In this document: one piece after another, positions 11,074 to 21,961 of the stretch
Position numbering within the stretch: the first letter of the stretch is position 1
How the letters are laid out: each line of letters begins with the position of its first letter
Source: Peronospora farinosa
Lineage: Eukaryota; Oomycota; Peronosporomycetes; Peronosporales; Peronosporaceae
Assembly (NCBI GenBank): GCA_947646735.1
Contig: CANTFK010000947.1
Location: 124,001-188,000, forward strand
DNA length: 64,000 bases
Direction of reading: 5' to 3'
Notes under the pieces: generated by a model
The model's database searches: none
What the model was told of the DNA's origin: nothing
The model's input: the letters and a program-made list of their open reading frames with translations, nothing else
Program-made: the position numbers and the translations under genes

Positions 11074-11190
11074 AGGAGACCCAGGTATACCATGAGGGAC
11101 CGAATTTACCAATAAGGGACCAGGTCTACCAATGAGGGACCCAGGTCAACCAACGAAGGACCCAAATCTCTTAATGGGAGACCATGGTTT
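11074..11190. repeat. Second 21-bp minisatellite block of copy A2
   Basis: About five or six units related to ACCAATGAGGGACCCAGGTCT lie between the opposite-strand ORF and the end of pol. They share their motif with the block inside the adjacent LTR (8804-8929). Confidence 0.65.
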
Positions 11191-11217
11191 ACCTTCCAGG
11201 AATCTTGGTACAGTCCG

Positions 11218-13625
11218 CTAGCTCTCATGGCTTTGCATTACTTCGAAGCGGTTATGGCTTGTCTTCTTGCGCTCGAAATCTCGAAGTAGGGCTTTGCAAT
11301 ATAGGTTCACCTTGTCCACCCACGAGGGGTAAGGGTGTCTTTTCCATTGCACGAGGAATTCTCGTTGTTGCCTTCCATACCGAGTTTTTTTACCTGTGCG
11401 GCTCTCTAAAATTTCTTCGACTTCATACTCGCCTTCTTCCCATTCCCGCACTCAGCTGAATTCTGGTAACAGACATTTGTCGAAGTCAACTCGATCTGCT
11501 CTATCCACTTTCAGCTCGCTGCTAGGTCGATCGGGGAACTCTCTGACGGTTTTGAGCTTGGAGATGTGCACGATTGGGAATAGTCTATATTCTGTGCCTC
11601 GTAGTTCTAAACGTACTGCATGATCTCCGACTAGTTCCCGGACTCGGAACGGTCCGTGCCAGAGGTGGGCCAATTTCTTGGCATACCCTTTTTTCATCCG
11701 GTCTAAGTATAGCCATACCCGGGACCCTGGCTGAGTTTGTGGCCGACTACCCCTTCATTATGTGCTTGCACCCGAGCCTGACTAGCCGCTCGTAGGTTCT
11801 CGTTGACTTGGTCTCTCGCTTGCTGACAGTGACTTTAAATCCGATGTCTCCATCTCCGAGGTCCTGATTCTCGATGTCGAGCGATTACCACCGGTAACAT
11901 GGTCTCAAGGGTAGTCCTAGCATCCCAACCATGGACCAGATAGAACGGTGTTTCCTCTCGCACTCTACCTTGAGCCGTGTTTAACGCGAACGTTAAACGT
12001 TCCGCGTATTCATCCCAGTATCGCTGTCCCACGTCGGCTACGTACATCTTGAGCGATATAGTTAGAGTATGGACCATTCTCTCCGCTGTGCCGTTCGCTT
12101 GAGGTCGGTAGGCCATGGTCGCTCTCTGACGTTGACCCACCATACGGCTGAACGCTCGGAAGAAGTCCGACATAAACCCCGGCTCCCGATCGTGACGGAT
12201 CGTCTCACTGGCGCTAAATCGGCGGAAAACACATTCTTCATATCCCACATGTACTTTCTAGGCTGTCCGTGACGCACTAGCCTTATCCATCCATCACATA
12301 ACCTGTGAACAAGTTTCAACCCAGATCAGTAGTTCCGTGTTTCCTTTATACGACTTGGGGAGAGATGGTATGTGGTCCATCGCGATAATTTGGAAGGGGT
12401 ACGTCGCTTCAACATTTCCCGGAGACTTCCCTTGTAAATTGAGCCTCCCTTTCTTAGTCTCACAATCCGTGCACTGACCCACATATTTCTGAGCACTCCG
12501 GAACAGACCCCTCCAATGACAATATCATCGGATCCGATGATAAGTACGCCCGATTCCCTGATGGCCGCCTTCCAAACCGTATGATAGTGATGGAGGACGT
12601 CGGCTTGGAGACTCTCGGGCATCACCAATCTGGCAGTTATATCTCGGTCGCCTCCCTTGATTCTCTGGCCGGGGCAGTACACTAGCAGTACTTCTTCACT
12701 ATCTCGTAGTCTCCCGACATTTTGCTGCAAGTTCGGGCCGATTCCACTGACAAGTCCTTCCAGTCCCCATTCAATATTCCTTCAACTCGCGTACCCAGCT
12801 CTCCTCTTCTTGCGCATCTCGTATCCTGTCTATCCGGAGTTGTTGTACCACGTCTTCTTGCATGCCCTTTACAAATATTCTGACGGGGAACCGTGACCTC
12901 GTCACCGCGGATACCTTGACCGACTGACCCCGGTCTTTAGAAACCAACACCTCTGGCAGCCGATTGATTGCTTCTAGACCTGGCCACTCCCCTTTCGGTA
13001 TGAATTCGGCCCCTTGCTACTGATGTAAAGCCGCACTGGCCACCTGGTCTGCGCTCTGATTCCAGTCTCGCTTCACATGTAAGACTGCGTGGGCGGGCCA
13101 CGAATGGAGCTTACCCAACGCCTTGGCCCGTAACGGAGATAAACATTAAGCCTTGCACTCAATATCGCCACGCATCTGTCTTGCAACCAAATTGGAGTCT
13201 CCACAAATAATCAACCGCCATCGCTCCATTGACTTCAACATGTCAAAACCCAGTAACATTCCCTCATATTCCGCCTCATTCACTGTAGACTTGTCGAGAT
13301 ATCTCGACGCCGCTTCGACTATAGCCCATGCAGGAATCTCCACACAATAGCGCTACAGGCGCCTCCCCCTTGCTTCACCCGGGCCGACCCATCGAAACTC
13401 ATCACATAAAGTTCTTCGTTCGGTTCCACTGTGGGTGTTGGTTGGTCGATCGTCTTCCTGGCTTGCTTCTTAGGAGCAATTGACGACAGCATTGAGTCTA
13501 CATTTTTTCGAGGCGTAATACTGGCTGTCAACGCCCCCAGCACCTGGTCTTCGCCTTTCTTGCATTTCACAATCTCTAAAGTCCACTGGTACAGGACAGC
13601 GGATAGCCTCGTACTCGAGCGCTAT
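11218..13625 (-). pseudogene. Family A pol 3' half: second RNase H, integrase, chromodomain (decayed)
   Basis: Read on the minus strand from 13625 downward: the linker QWTLEIVKCKKGEDQVLGAL, an extra RNase H (SFDGSARV, VNEAEYEGMLLGF, ICGDSNLVARQMRGDIECKA; 13570-13146), integrase zinc region and core (about 12730-11835, with YRPQANGTAERM and the second Asp in IRHDREPGFMSDFF), the C-terminal fold (LAHLWHGPFRVRELVGDHAV) and a chromodomain (EGEYEVEEILESR, FLVQWKRHPYPSWVDKV; 11451-11218). Stops and frameshifts occur between all pieces. It is the same family as the copy at 32730-37650. Confidence 0.7.
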
Positions 13626-14839
13626 AGACCAAAAGGATTGAGGTCCGACCTTTCGGAACCTCAGGGACTATGCTACCCATTTGTTCGATCACTCTGAACT
13701 TAGGGGTATCTTCAGAGTCCACGACAGTAGGGTATCCCGCCCCTACTGCGCTCCCGCATTTCCCGAACCATCTTGGGCAGGTGCTGAACCCTTGCGTCGT
13801 GCACGCTGGTTTTTCGCACCTCCCTTCGGTTAGGGAGCCTTCTTGCTGGCTGCCTAAGCACCAGCAGCAAGTTTGGCATAGCAGCGAGCCATCATATGGC
13901 CTCGCTTGCCGCACTTGTAGCAGACTACATCTGCATTGCCTAACTCCATTAGAGTGGCATCAGACTTCTCAGCCGACGGCCTGTAATAGGCTGTCGCCGA
14001 GGCGCTGTTGTAGGATTGCTCCTCAACTAAGGCAATGTCAATTGCCTCCTCCATCGTCGCTGGCACCTTTCTGAAAAGGGCCTGACGCGATGGGCCATGC
14101 CTAAGTCCATTCATGAACGTGGCTACCTTGATACGCTCTGGTATCGGTTCCCCATTAATGGACACATACAGCGAACGCATCTCCTGCACAACTTCTTGCA
14201 GATTGCGTTTAGCTTGTCGTGCTCCAAAGAAGCGCGCCATAGCAACACTTCGTTGTTAGGCGGCTGATACATGGCGCGAATCTTTGCCTTAAAGATCGCC
14301 CATGATGGAAATGCATCAGCATTAGCCATCAGCGTAGAGTATGCCCACTCTGACGCTTTGCCACGCAAGTTGGACATGGCATACGACACCATTCTGGTGT
14401 CGTCTTCGATGAGCTGCGCCACTCCACATTGCTCCACTGCTAATAGCCAGTGAACAATCGTGTGAGGGCTAGTTCCATCGAACTTCGGAGGGTCCATCCG
14501 AATGGGCCTCGGTTGAGCAGGCCGGGCAGAGAGTGTCTTAACAGTTCTGTTGAGCGCCTCACTCCGTGCCTGCTCAAGCCTAAGCTCATCCTGAGTCTTA
14601 TTGATGGACTCATCCGTGGCTTAGCTGTTTAACTCGGACGCGTTTCTACGCTGTCCGAGCACAAACGCCTCAAATTGTTCCAACTGAGCAACATGTTGCT
14701 CAGGAGGACAATGCAAGAGATTGACCAGGGCTTCTTCACCAAGTCCCTGCGCCATATGCTCTGCCAACTTCCTATGATGTTGGGAGAGGTGAGGGAAGTC
14801 ACTCCAGTCCATGTTAAGGACCATCTTAACCACACGCAC
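13600..14839 (-). pseudogene. Family B gag and start of protease (truncated)
   Basis: The gag core reads MDPPKFDGTSPHTIVHWLLA and LRGKASEWAYSTLMANADAF, followed after a frameshift by VVQEMRSLYVSINGEP and a CX2CX4HX4C knuckle (CYKCGKRGHMMARC) near 13905-13925. Beyond it, sequence like VPKGRTSILLVYSARVRGY leads towards the protease and then stops matching at about 13600, where family A sequence begins. The gag start lies near 14839, about 45 bp from the LTR. Confidence 0.65.
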
Positions 14840-14863
14840 GCTCAGAGAGACGGGCCGTGGGAA

Positions 14864-14881
14864 GGACTACTAGTGCTACCA
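14864..14881 (-). promoter_or_regulatory. Primer-binding site of family B copy
   Basis: On the minus strand, two bases inside the LTR end, the sequence TGGTAGCACTAGTAGTCC begins with the TGG that pairs with a tRNA CCA tail. The first eight bases fit the 3' end of an initiator-Met tRNA; the rest does not obviously do so. Confidence 0.5.
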
Positions 14882-14883
14882 AG

Positions 14884-15490
14884 TGTAGACGGGCACTTCT
14901 ACGAAGTCGCCTCGTACTACGAGCACACACCTTATGCACAAGCGAGGAAGCGGTTAGACCGTCTTACCTTCGCGTACGAGGGTGGTTAGGAGGTTGGTCG
15001 ACTGCTTACGCAGTCGTACCACCAGTTGCCTCTCGCTTAAGCGAGAGTGCAACGAACTTCTTAACACTAAAGCACCGACGTCACGCAGAAGTCTTTCAAC
15101 TTCTCGTGCGTGGTGCGTTTGTTTAAGTAACTTCAAGACTGAGCTATATTTAATTAATTATAACTAAATATATATTTAACTACTGATTGGCATATATATA
15201 TATATATATATATAGATCGGATACGCGACTCTTTAGAAGCGTATCCTGTCGCATGAAATTAAATCTAGATTTAAGATCGCAACTGACGTTCTTCTGAGAC
15301 GTCGCGATGCCTAGCTTCAACTAGCGTCATCCCTTCTCATGTGAATCCATCAATGGATATCACATTCACGAGGGTGGATCACATTTGTGTATCGCACCCA
15401 AGTGACAGGTCAAAAGTAATCATGGATACTTTTAGACCAAACATTAAGTATATTCCTTAATGTTTACGTGTAACTAGATGCCCTGTTACA
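14884..15490 (-). repeat. 5' LTR of family B copy B1 (607 bp)
   Basis: Runs from TGTAGACGGG to CCTGTTACA and matches copies at 19810-20408 and 24408-24967. It is full of short inverted repeats: a CTCTCGCTTAAGCGAGAG palindrome (about 15031-15048), TTAAATCTAGATTTAA (about 15262-15277), GATACGC...GCGTATC, and AAACATTAA...TTAATGTTT near the right end. It also carries a TA microsatellite at about 15191-15213. Confidence 0.8.
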
Positions 15491-15995
15491 TCTAAGGTCA
15501 TCAACTTCCAACTCTCCTCCATCGAGGACTACCTGCACTGCATTCATCATCTGTCCAGAGTCCCACACTCCTTCCGGATTATTCATTTGGATCTTCTTCA
15601 CCTTCCTAGTGATAACACCATCTTCTTTCACATAAGCTTCCCCTGACAGTCCCGTAACATCTTGACCGTCACTCAGAGCATCCCAGCTCGTGGTAGTTTA
15701 CATACTCTAAATATAAAAACAACCATAACGGCAATCGCAATTTCGCTTCCTCTTTTCTTCTTCGATCGGCGTTTGGATACCGCGCACATCCACCAACTTC
15801 AAATAAAGGCGGCGGCGACCACCAGGTGGAACATTTCTCAAGAGAAGACGGAGGTTTTGAAAAGAGGGCTTGAACCTCAGCCAACGTCGGAGGACGTGCC
15901 GACTCCGACCCAGCAGAGGCGTCTTTACGCATAGACCCACTGTCAACAATTGCACTAGAGTTACAACTTCCGTCCCGACGAACGCACCACCCCAA
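15491..15995 (-). pseudogene. Unidentified coding fragment cut by the B1 insertion
   Basis: Directly beyond the LTR the minus strand is open for about 65 codons (GQDVTGLSGEAYVKEDGVIT, KKIQMNNPEGVWDSGQMMNA, VVLDGGELEVDDLR) up to the LTR edge at 15490. Further upstream in the same sense are partly open frames (PTLAEVQALFSKPPSSLEK) interrupted by frame changes. Codon texture looks like real protein, but I do not recognise the family. It may be a host exon or part of another mobile element. Confidence 0.35.
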
Positions 15996-17977
15996 CCGTA
16001 GCCGAATGGATCACAGTACCATCAAGAGGTGGACGTCGGCGGTTTGCACACAAGAACAAGTCAGCAGCGGAAACACGCCGCAGACTTAACACGATATAAC
16101 GCACTCTCCAAACAGGAGACTGAAGCAGTGGGATCAACGCGGTCGATGCTGGTGGCAACGTCGGCCACGATTCAGGTAGGCGACAGGGTTTCTCTCGTCA
16201 AAACAATTGATCTATGGAAGAAGGTAAAAAGCGGTTGTGACTTATAGTAAGTCGAAATACTTCGAGGTTCGAAGCATGTCGACTTACATTGTATTTCTCG
16301 TCCAAAAAAACGATACGAAGTAAGTGATTTCGCGTCATGTGATAACCTACTCTCCGATGCGTATTATTACAGTAGCTACTGCGCAAAGTGTAACAATGTG
16401 TTCAAAGTTGACGGGCTTCAGACGATTTTTTTTAATCTGGACACGTGCTTCACACTGTTAAAGTTTAATTTGCTTGGAGTTAGCTACGATACGATAATAG
16501 TGTGCTATCAGCAGCGAAATCAGACCACGAAATCAGTCAATACACAACAATTTTAGTCAATTAATGGTTGTCACGTATCTGCTGCACTGAAACTCGATTT
16601 GAACATGAGCGTTTGTTGAAGTGCTTGACGTTTGGAAGGCAAAAAGCCATTAACATAAATTGATGTTTAGCCCTCAACCAAATCTTCCACGTGTCCTTGT
16701 CAAAATTGCTTGCCCACTGGCGCATACAAGGCCAACACCGTTTGATGGGTCCATGAGGGTGTTACAGATACCACCAATGACTATGGATCACACAGTGCAG
16801 GCGGTAATAGACTTGTAGTTTTTGAGCCCGCGGACGCTCTTCCCGGTCATAGAGCTCTTACCAGCTGTACAAGTCAGTGAATCAACAAGTAGAAAGTCTT
16901 TGCAACAACAGGAAACGTACGGTATCAACTCACAGCTGACGCAATGAGTTGCATGTTGTTGCAAAGATCCTCCACCTGATAACCCGTTACATTTAATCCT
17001 GTTGCGTCAAGATAAACGATGTTCACCAGCATTGTCGTTCGGGTGATTGGTAACCTCGTGGGTGAGCATCGTGGTCAGTGAAACGTGCACTAGATGCATC
17101 CTAATTTGATGCGATACCGCAAGAAGCGCGGTAACGACGCGACTAAATGCTACACCAGGTATCCACGATATGACTAGATGCTACACCAGGTATCCACGAT
17201 AAGAGGACATGAAGTATGGATTCAGCTGTGACCTCATGCTGGACGTGCGCACCGCATATAATGAGTGGGCTTGTACTGCGAGCTGCCCTTGCATGCAGTA
17301 GGATCCATTACTACTTTTCGCTGCCAAGCATTTGCCTCTCTTGAGGCCAGTTCGGTTCGCATGAACGGGGCCACGGTGAACTATTAACGGTCGGAGTAGA
17401 ACAACACTAGGTACTGACCATATCAACCCCATGAAATGGCCGCGACGCGTGTCCGAGATCAGCCGGGCTCTGTCATCTGGGTTGAAAAATGGAAGCTCCA
17501 ATTGTAGCAGCGAGACATTACCACAGCCTGGACAGAACACCCTTCATGCCGATTTGTTATACAAGTAGATAATCACGCTAAATGTCATTGCAATGATCTG
17601 ATAAGGGATGCACAGTTCATAGCCGCTACATTCCACGCTGCACCATGATTTCGTCTTGCTTGTCACTGCGAAAAACTACCGCAGCCTTTTGAGTCTCGTG
17701 GGTCTGGCCCTGACTCTTGAAGAAGCGATGGTCGGCTTGCTCGTCCCTATTGCTTCCGCTTTTGATTCGTCTGTTGTTAATAAGGATGGTGTCGCCTCTG
17801 AAGATATCCTTGGCTTCGGTCCCACGCGGACGCTCTTACTGTTGGCAGCACTAATGCCAACCCGTCGTGTTTTAGCAGCTACGGGGAGTGTTCGGTCGAT
17901 GAGTTGAGGTAGACGCTGGGCTGGGAGGAACGAGAGTGCCACAGACCTGATGATACCGAACGAAGTATGACACTTAG
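15996..17977. other. Non-coding or unrecognised stretch
   Basis: About 2 kb in which no gene could be supported. Short open frames on the minus strand at 16000-16160, 17181-17540 and 17676-17981 have no recognisable motif. A 31-bp tandem duplication lies at 17141-17201. Part of the left end may belong to the fragment at 15491-15995. Confidence 0.45.
17141..17201. repeat. 31-bp tandem duplication
   Basis: Two copies of a unit starting GACTAAATGCTACACCAGG and ending ACGATA lie head to tail (17141-17171 and 17172-17201), differing at one base. Confidence 0.85.
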
Positions 17978-19578
17978 TCAAATGTACATGTAGGAAGGCA
18001 ATAAATAGTATGACAAGACTTGCTCGATGTCATCCTTCAACAAGGGAGTCTCCAGTTGTCGTAGCTCTCCGCCTGTTCGATTTTTGATTGCCAACTCCAC
18101 TAATCGGCCAATACTATATCAACACGAACATGCAAAGAGTTAGTTGAGCCACATCAGCACAGGAGCCTACTAAGGCGAGCGTACTTATGGTAAGCGACAA
18201 AATTGAGAAACTCGAGTGATGCGCGTGAGATCTTTCCTAGACCCAACCATTGACGAAACTGCTGCGCCTTGTTGTTCATGAAATTAAGTTTGCGACCTCT
18301 TGCAAACATGTCGTATATAGACCAGTCCATCCTTTTCGTACGCTCGTCAGCAAAGCGTATTCGTTCCTGGATGGAACCAAGTATCAAAATCGAACTAGAT
18401 CAGCACTAGAGCACTTTTGCTTGATTGTTGACTAAGACACTGTACCAGAAACGCTTCTTTGAATACGTCGTCAGTCTCGGATACAGCAAAAAGATCTAGC
18501 TCTTCCGCCAGCTCCTCTTCCTCGACATCCTCTAGTTCATTTTCCGCGTGCTTTGTCTCACCACGAAATTCCCGCCAACGTCCATAATAAATGGCCTCAT
18601 CGTCGAAAATTTCAACAAGTGTCTACAACAGTACATGTTAGCAATACCGTACGCAAACGATACATCCAAGCATAGCCTACTCTCAGACAAGATGAGGCTG
18701 CAATCACTTCCGAATCTACTGTGCCTAACACCCTCCGCATGTGATCGCCAACTAATTACCATATTGACGACAACACGTTAATCCTTGATCACCGCATAAC
18801 ACACTAGAAACTAAGATAGCTATCTCACCAAGAGCCTGCACTTCTTCCACAGTAGCCACACAGGATTTTGTGCTGTCACCAAAGGTGCTCATCATGGAGC
18901 TAATAGTGTGCAGCATCAACGACGATTTTTTTCCTACTTTTCCAGTATCGTGCTTCAATCCACATGCGCAAAGTTCCTCAAAAAACTCGCCTTCAGCAAC
19001 CTGCCACCGCGGTTTATGCTTGGGTTTCCTTTGTGCATAGTAAGGCACCTCTGTCGGTGCAACGTATGCACTGTTCGGGTGTCTCGGTAAAGCAGCCGTT
19101 TCGTCTCCTTTAGTCACCACTGAACCTGCTGAACGTAAGCTTCGTTGCTGCAGCATTTTAAGATACGGATCCGACGTGACGGCCAAGGTTGGGTCCAGTA
19201 AAGGCTCCTTTTCTTCAGCTTTCACGTCATCTTCTCTTCTAGTCTCTGGTTTGGATTCTGCATTGGTTTGCAGCTTGCGTTGCCGCTTGTCACGAATATA
19301 ATTCAGCATTTTCATTTTTTGGTCCAATGGAAGAGCCTTCCATGCATTAGTCTGCAGTAAAATAACAATAGATAAGGAGTTGATATAAATTTTATATATA
19401 CATATAAGGTTCTGATGGTCATGCGCACCTCTTTATAGGGATATTTGTGTTGAATGGCATGGTACAACCGATGTACTTGCTCGAGAAGAGGCAGACGAGC
19501 TAAATCTTCAAGACCATACTCGTTTATAGTCCCAGGGGCGTCGAGCTCTTCACTGGACAAATGGTCTGAGTCTGCCAT
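17978..19578 (-). CDS. SPT3-like: SPT3-like SAGA subunit, five exons
   Basis: Exons 19429-19578, 18842-19351, 18446-18622, 18185-18366 and 17978-18113 join with matching phases into 384 aa. The C-terminal third reads RIRFADERTKRMDWSIYDMF, KAQQFRQWLGL, LEFLNFVAY and then LVELAIKNR. This parallels the second half of SUPT3H/Spt3 (the RMxxAERQTRxMDxxxY, KFRxWL and ILAYLAYETVxxLVxLAL region). A first histone-fold-like stretch, SSMMSTFGDSTKSCVATVEE, lies at the end of exon 2. The N-terminal 120 residues are an extension of acidic and basic stretches I do not recognise. The 219 bp second intron is long for this locus and may hide a small exon of the first histone fold. Spt3 would help SAGA deliver TBP to promoters. 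Family call is inferred from motifs. Confidence 0.6.
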
Positions 19579-19809
19579 TTCTACAAGTGTTTTTGTGGCT
19601 TTTATTCGTTATTCTTGCGTCTAGATTTGTAATTGGAAGTTTATGTGCAGGAAATAAATATACTAAATGGTTTCGTAATATATGTTTTTAGTACTTTGTA
19701 AAGGAAAGCGTTAGATATCCCACACTTTTAGCCCACACTCCCAAATTTGTCCAATTTTTTAATTAACCAGAATGGTATTTTGCACTATTAAAATTAGAAA
19801 GATGTCGTC
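19579..19809. other. AT-rich 5' flank of the SPT3-like gene
   Basis: 231 bp of AT-rich sequence between the gene start and the LTR edge. It should contain the promoter, so the LTR insertion lies close upstream of a housekeeping gene. Confidence 0.4.
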
Positions 19810-20408
19810 TGTAGACGGGCACTTCTATAAAGTTGCCTCGTGCTACTAGCACACACCTTATGCACAAGCGAGGAAGCGGTTAGACCGTCTTACCTTCGCG
19901 TGCGAGGGTGGTTAGGAGGTTGGTCGACTGCTTAAGCAGTCGTACCACCAGTTGCCTCTCACTTAAGCGAGAGTGCAGCGAACTGCTAAACAACAAGTCA
20001 CCGACTTCACGCAGAAGCTTTTAGAGCTTCTCGTGCGTGGTGCTTCGGTGTTAGCAAATTCAAGACTGAGCTATATTTAATTAATTATAACTAAATATAT
20101 ACTTAACTACTGATTGGCTATATATGTATATAGGTCGGATACGCGACTCTTTAGAAGCGTATCCTGTCGCATGAAATTAAATCTAGATTTAAGATCGCAA
20201 CTGACGTCCTTCTGAGACGTCGTGATGCCTAGCTTCAACTATCGTCATCCCTTCCCATGTGAATCCATCAATGGATATCACATTCACGAGGGTGGATCAC
20301 ATTTGTGTATCGCATCCAAGTGACAGGTCAAAAGTAATCATGGATACTTTTAGACCAAACATTATGTATATTACTCAATGTTTGCGTGTAACGAGATGCC
20401 CTGTTACA
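19810..20408 (-). repeat. 3' LTR of family B copy B2 (599 bp)
   Basis: TGTAGACGGG to GTTACA, closely matching 14884-15490. Contains the CGACTGCTTAAGCAGTCG palindrome and the GATACGC/GCGTATC hairpin. On the minus strand the tract AAAACGGGGGATGG at 20409-20422 abuts the LTR and is a good polypurine tract. Confidence 0.8.
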
Positions 20409-20515
20409 CCATCCCCCGTTTTAGAACGATTTTTTACATTTTGTAAAACATCGCCTAGGAGACATAGTGACTTGCGAGCCGTTATAAACGCGCCGCTTTA
20501 ATCTGCTCAGTACTC

Positions 20516-21961
20516 ATGGCACCGAAACGTTGTAAGGCTGATGGGTCGCCTGCAAAGGCACCCATGCAGTCCAGCACTAAGCGCACGCGCCACGTTTTAT
20601 CGTAGCCGTCGCAAAGTGCTTCAGGCACTGAGGTGAATCTTCCATCTCACGATAATGTGGATGAAGATCCATCTCTTATTGTAGACTACAATGAGAGGAC
20701 GCCACTGCCATCACCCCATAGTGGCGATGAGCAAAGCGCATTGATGGGACACATGTCCCCATCATTTAAGGCACTCGTCCTTGAGGGAGCATCTATGCTT
20801 CCTACAAGCGAAGGTAAAACCTCGTCGCCTGCGCCTACGAGCGCAGCGACTAAGACTGAGCACGCTACTTCGAAAGGAGTAGTCGCGACTCAGTCAGATG
20901 TGGCTCCTCAAGCTGATGTCTTGGCAATCTATACTGGAGAGTCAGACTCAGGTGAGTGTGAGCTCAAAGCTCCACCAAGTACACCGTCGGCCTCACTAGC
21001 CCGCCGTCACGAGGGCGGCTACGTGAGTGGTGGCTTTCCACCAATGCGACCTCCATATGAGTGGATGAACTCGGATGGGTCTAGTGCAGCCCTTTTACAG
21101 CGTGCAAATATTGACGCTCACAAGTTTTATAGCGTCTTTCCCGTGTGGAAAGAGCAAAGCACAGCAATTGGTCGTGCTTTCCCAATTCCAGTCGTGCTGC
21201 GTTCTAACGATACAGCCGACGAATATGAAGCTGATCTTCGGTGCCGTGTTACCTTGCATGTAGATGCAACTAAACAACGGTAGCAGCGAATCAGCTTCGC
21301 CATGAAGCGTGCGCATGAATTCTTGTGTGGTAAGCGACCCCCAATTAATTCTCGCCACGCTTCTTCTGCTAGTCCTTCCGGACCTAGCAGAAAGAAGACA
21401 GCTGGTGCTGCTTCACATAAGCAGCCACCAGCCCAGGCACGTCAACGCGCAAAGCGTCCACATGCTCCCACGAGTCAAAGCTCGTTGGGTGACCCTTCCA
21501 CTGGACAAGGATCTGAAGCTTTCGCTTCACAAACCGGTGGGACAACAGCCTTCCAACAAGGAAGCGCGTATTCCCTTCCGTGTCCACCAACACAGGTGGC
21601 GCCCGATAGGAGTGGCGATTACGCCCACCTACTCGCGGCTGCCTACCCTGCTGCTGTTCAGTCGCAGACTGAGTCCGCTGCGCTGAAGAGGCAGGTGGCA
21701 GATCTCGAGATTCAAGTCTCGCGACTGAACTCGGATCTGCGCGATGTGAGGGCGAGGGATCGTCAGGGGTATGACCGCCTGAAGACCGATTTGGACATCT
21801 TAGAGCGACTGGTGATGAGAGACCCGCGTCAAGCGCGGATTCCTCCTCGATCTCCGAGTCCTCTATCGCCTCGTTCGTATATGGGGATCCTCTCGGCTTC
21901 CTCATCGCCTGATCGCTCGCGACGCTCGACTCACAGACGACGTCACCATCGGTATCGTTAG
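20516..21961 (+). pseudogene. Opposite-strand ORF of family B, two TAG stops
   Basis: Starting at an ATG 107 bp inside the 3' LTR, one reading frame runs 482 codons to a TAG at 21961, broken only by TAG at about 20601 and at 21281-21283. It begins with a basic stretch (MAPKRCKADGSPAKAP; KRTR), then an acidic Ser/Pro region, then KRAHEFLCGKRPP and a Pro/Ala/Gln-rich stretch. A predicted coiled coil follows (ALKRQVADLEIQVSRLNSDL, about 21680-21820), and it ends in an Arg/Ser tail (SRRSTHRRRHHRYR). No known domain. The last 578 bp lie opposite the open C-terminal part of pol (21384-22274), so both strands are readable there. Confidence 0.6.

Larger units (their letters stand above)
8104..13620 (-). 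mobile_element. Truncated Ty3/gypsy element, family A copy 2 (A2)
   Basis: Minus-strand element with a 3' LTR at 8104-9129, a plus-strand ORF region at 9176-10753, minisatellite at 11074-11190, then chromodomain, integrase and second RNase H on the minus strand up to about 13620. There it joins abruptly to family B gag-protease sequence. RT, protease, gag and 5' LTR are missing. Confidence 0.7.

Noticed and set aside
17181..17540. Minus-strand open frame of 119 codons with MFCPGCGNVSLLQL
   Set aside because: One CPGC pair alone is not a zinc motif, there are no neighbouring exons, and composition is not clearly coding.
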